Made by a program: the position numbers and the translations under genes. Shown in pieces: positions 32,139 through 32,981 of a stretch of DNA of 32,981 nt (within the stretch, counting starts at the first letter, position 1; each line of letters opens with the position of its first letter). A model generated the notes under the pieces. It was not told the DNA's origin, did no database searches, and saw only the letters and a program-made list of their open reading frames with translations. This DNA is from Opitutaceae bacterium (GTDB lineage: Bacteria > Verrucomicrobiota > Verrucomicrobiia > Opitutales > Opitutaceae). The DNA is taken from the NCBI GenBank assembly GCA_014376585.1, contig JACMRG010000224.1:1-32981 (forward strand), written 5' to 3'.

Positions 32139-32981
32139 TCAGGCGAGCGCGAGGACGCTGACTTCGGGGCGGCACAACAGACGAATGCCGTGGAGGTTGC
32201 CGACGCCGCGCGTGATGTAGAGCCAGCGGTCGGCGTAGCGATAGGCACCGGCGATAAAATCTTTGTCCCGCACGGGTGCGAGCGCGGGACCGAGCAGCGG
32301 GACGCCGCACTGTCCGCCGTGCGTGTGACCTGAGAGCATCACGTGCCACGGGAATTTTTTGAGCGCTTCCTTCGAATCGGGATTGTGGCTGAGGGCGAGC
32401 ACGGGTTCATCCGGCGGGGGAGAGAAATTGCGAAACGCCAGCGCGGGACGGCAGTCGCCGCACCACCAATCGCCCATGCCGACAAGATGCAAGCGGCGCC
32501 CGCGCACCGTGAGCGCGGCGGTCTGGTTGTGTAGCCAGGTCAGGCCGGCCCGCGTGAGCATGCCGCTCACGTTTCGGGGCGTAGGCAAGCCTCCGAATCC
32601 CGCCGTCCACGGCCCGCCGTCGTGGTTGCCGAGCGTGGCAAACGTGGGTGCGGCGGCGGCGAGACGCGCGAGCACGGTCGCGTAGGCGGCGGGGTCAAAA
32701 AAGTGGCCCGCGGTGATGAAGTCGCCCGTGACGCAGATCACTTCGGGCTTCTCCGCGAGGCCGCGCGTGATGGCTTGGTCGATGAAGGCGAGCGGAACGG
32801 TGCGAGAGAGATGGAGGTCGCTGAGATGCAGGACGCGCAACGGCGCGCCGGACCACAAACCCGCGGGCAAGGGTAGGGCGGTGGTGTTTACGTCGAGCCA
32901 TTGGGGCTCCACCTTCCCCACGTAGGCCAGGCTGCCCACGCCGGGGGCCGCGCCGCCTGCGGCGAGGATGAAGCGGCGGCG
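32139..32981 (-). CDS. Tat-exported metallophosphoesterase, N-terminus outside window
   Basis: The calcineurin-like phosphoesterase domain is complete: LHLSDLHLSR (metal Asp and His), CVTGDFITAGH, FATLGNHDGG (the GNHD box), VLALSHNPD and LSGHTHGGQ. The family (YkuE/LpxG-like) includes lipid phosphatases and UDP-2,3-diacylglucosamine hydrolases. Upstream of the GTG at 32939 the frame stays open to the window edge and reads RRRFILAAGGAAPGVGSLAY, a twin-arginine signal just after the RR motif. The true start therefore lies a few codons beyond the window, and the protein is exported folded. VEPQWLDV directly after the signal is typical of YkuE-type members. C-terminal residues ...LALA precede the stop at 32139. 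Confidence 0.88.
   Translation of the reverse strand, partial: RRRFILAAGGAAPGVGSLAYVGKVEPQWLDVNTTALPLPAGLWSGAPLRVLHLSDLHLSRTVPLAFIDQAITRGLAEKPEVICVTGDFITAGHFFDPAAYATVLARLAAAAPTFATLGNHDGGPWTAGFGGLPTPRNVSGMLTRAGLTWLHNQTAALTVRGRRLHLVGMGDWWCGDCRPALAFRNFSPPPDEPVLALSHNPDSKEALKKFPWHVMLSGHTHGGQCGVPLLGPALAPVRDKDFIAGAYRYADRWLYITRGVGNLHGIRLLCRPEVSVLALA

Overview
The window is GC-rich chromosomal DNA whose gene content and style point to the phylum Verrucomicrobiota, most likely family Opitutaceae. The pointers are a TonB-dependent receptor ending in Phe facing a LacI regulator, a GH88 hydrolase, large PAS/MASE1 hybrid kinases, and a general lack of Shine-Dalgarno sequences. This assignment comes from protein style and was not tested by alignment. 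Most of the window is ordinary core chromosome with two small accessory patches.

Layout. 1-3938 (-): a three-gene export operon (ABC ATPase, double-FtsX permease, HlyD-type adaptor), with the adaptor cut by the window edge. 4109-5521 (-): a GH88-family unsaturated uronyl hydrolase with tandem terminator hairpins. 5598-5655: a GTAG-headed REP pair. 5714-7547 (+): a MarC membrane protein and a lipoprotein of the class C beta-lactamase/esterase family. 7600-9236 (-): a small accessory patch with a damaged VapBC-type toxin-antitoxin pair, the decayed remains of a DUF433 gene, an AT-richer orphan lipoprotein and a zinc-ribbon membrane protein. 9374-11396 (-): an M20 peptidase and a TSUP-family permease. 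11563-15308 (+): pdxH, a PAS histidine kinase with a degenerate receiver domain, a SixA phosphatase, and an RmlD-like SDR. 15375-16334 (-): a TonB-C-like protein whose best start codon is followed at once by an amber stop. 16443-17225 (+): a lipoate-protein ligase-family protein. 17525-21097 (-): a membrane protein of unknown function, dnaN, pssA and a RelE-fold gene overlapping pssA. 21199-25958 (+): threonine ammonia-lyase and a 1087-residue MASE1/PAS hybrid kinase. 26019-29696 (-): a Gfo/Idh/MocA oxidoreductase and a TonB-dependent receptor. 29878-31716 (+): a LacI regulator and an esterase. 31795-31971 (-): a tiny lipoprotein. 32139-32981 (-): a Tat-targeted metallophosphoesterase, cut by the window edge.

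How the genes fit together. The most system-like unit is 27441-31716. An outer-membrane receptor faces a LacI regulator and an esterase across a 181-bp gap that holds a near-perfect 18-bp palindrome. This looks like a regulated uptake-and-hydrolysis locus for an esterified ligand. A second unit is the kinase plus SixA pair (12223-14295), which could be a histidine phosphorelay with its own phosphatase. A third is the RelE-fold/pssA couplet, in which a toxin-fold gene without an antitoxin precedes a phospholipid synthesis gene with an ATGA overlap. I saw no CRISPR array, rRNA, tRNA, prophage or intact insertion sequence. No single obviously new multi-gene system stands out; the strongest leads are given as separate findings.
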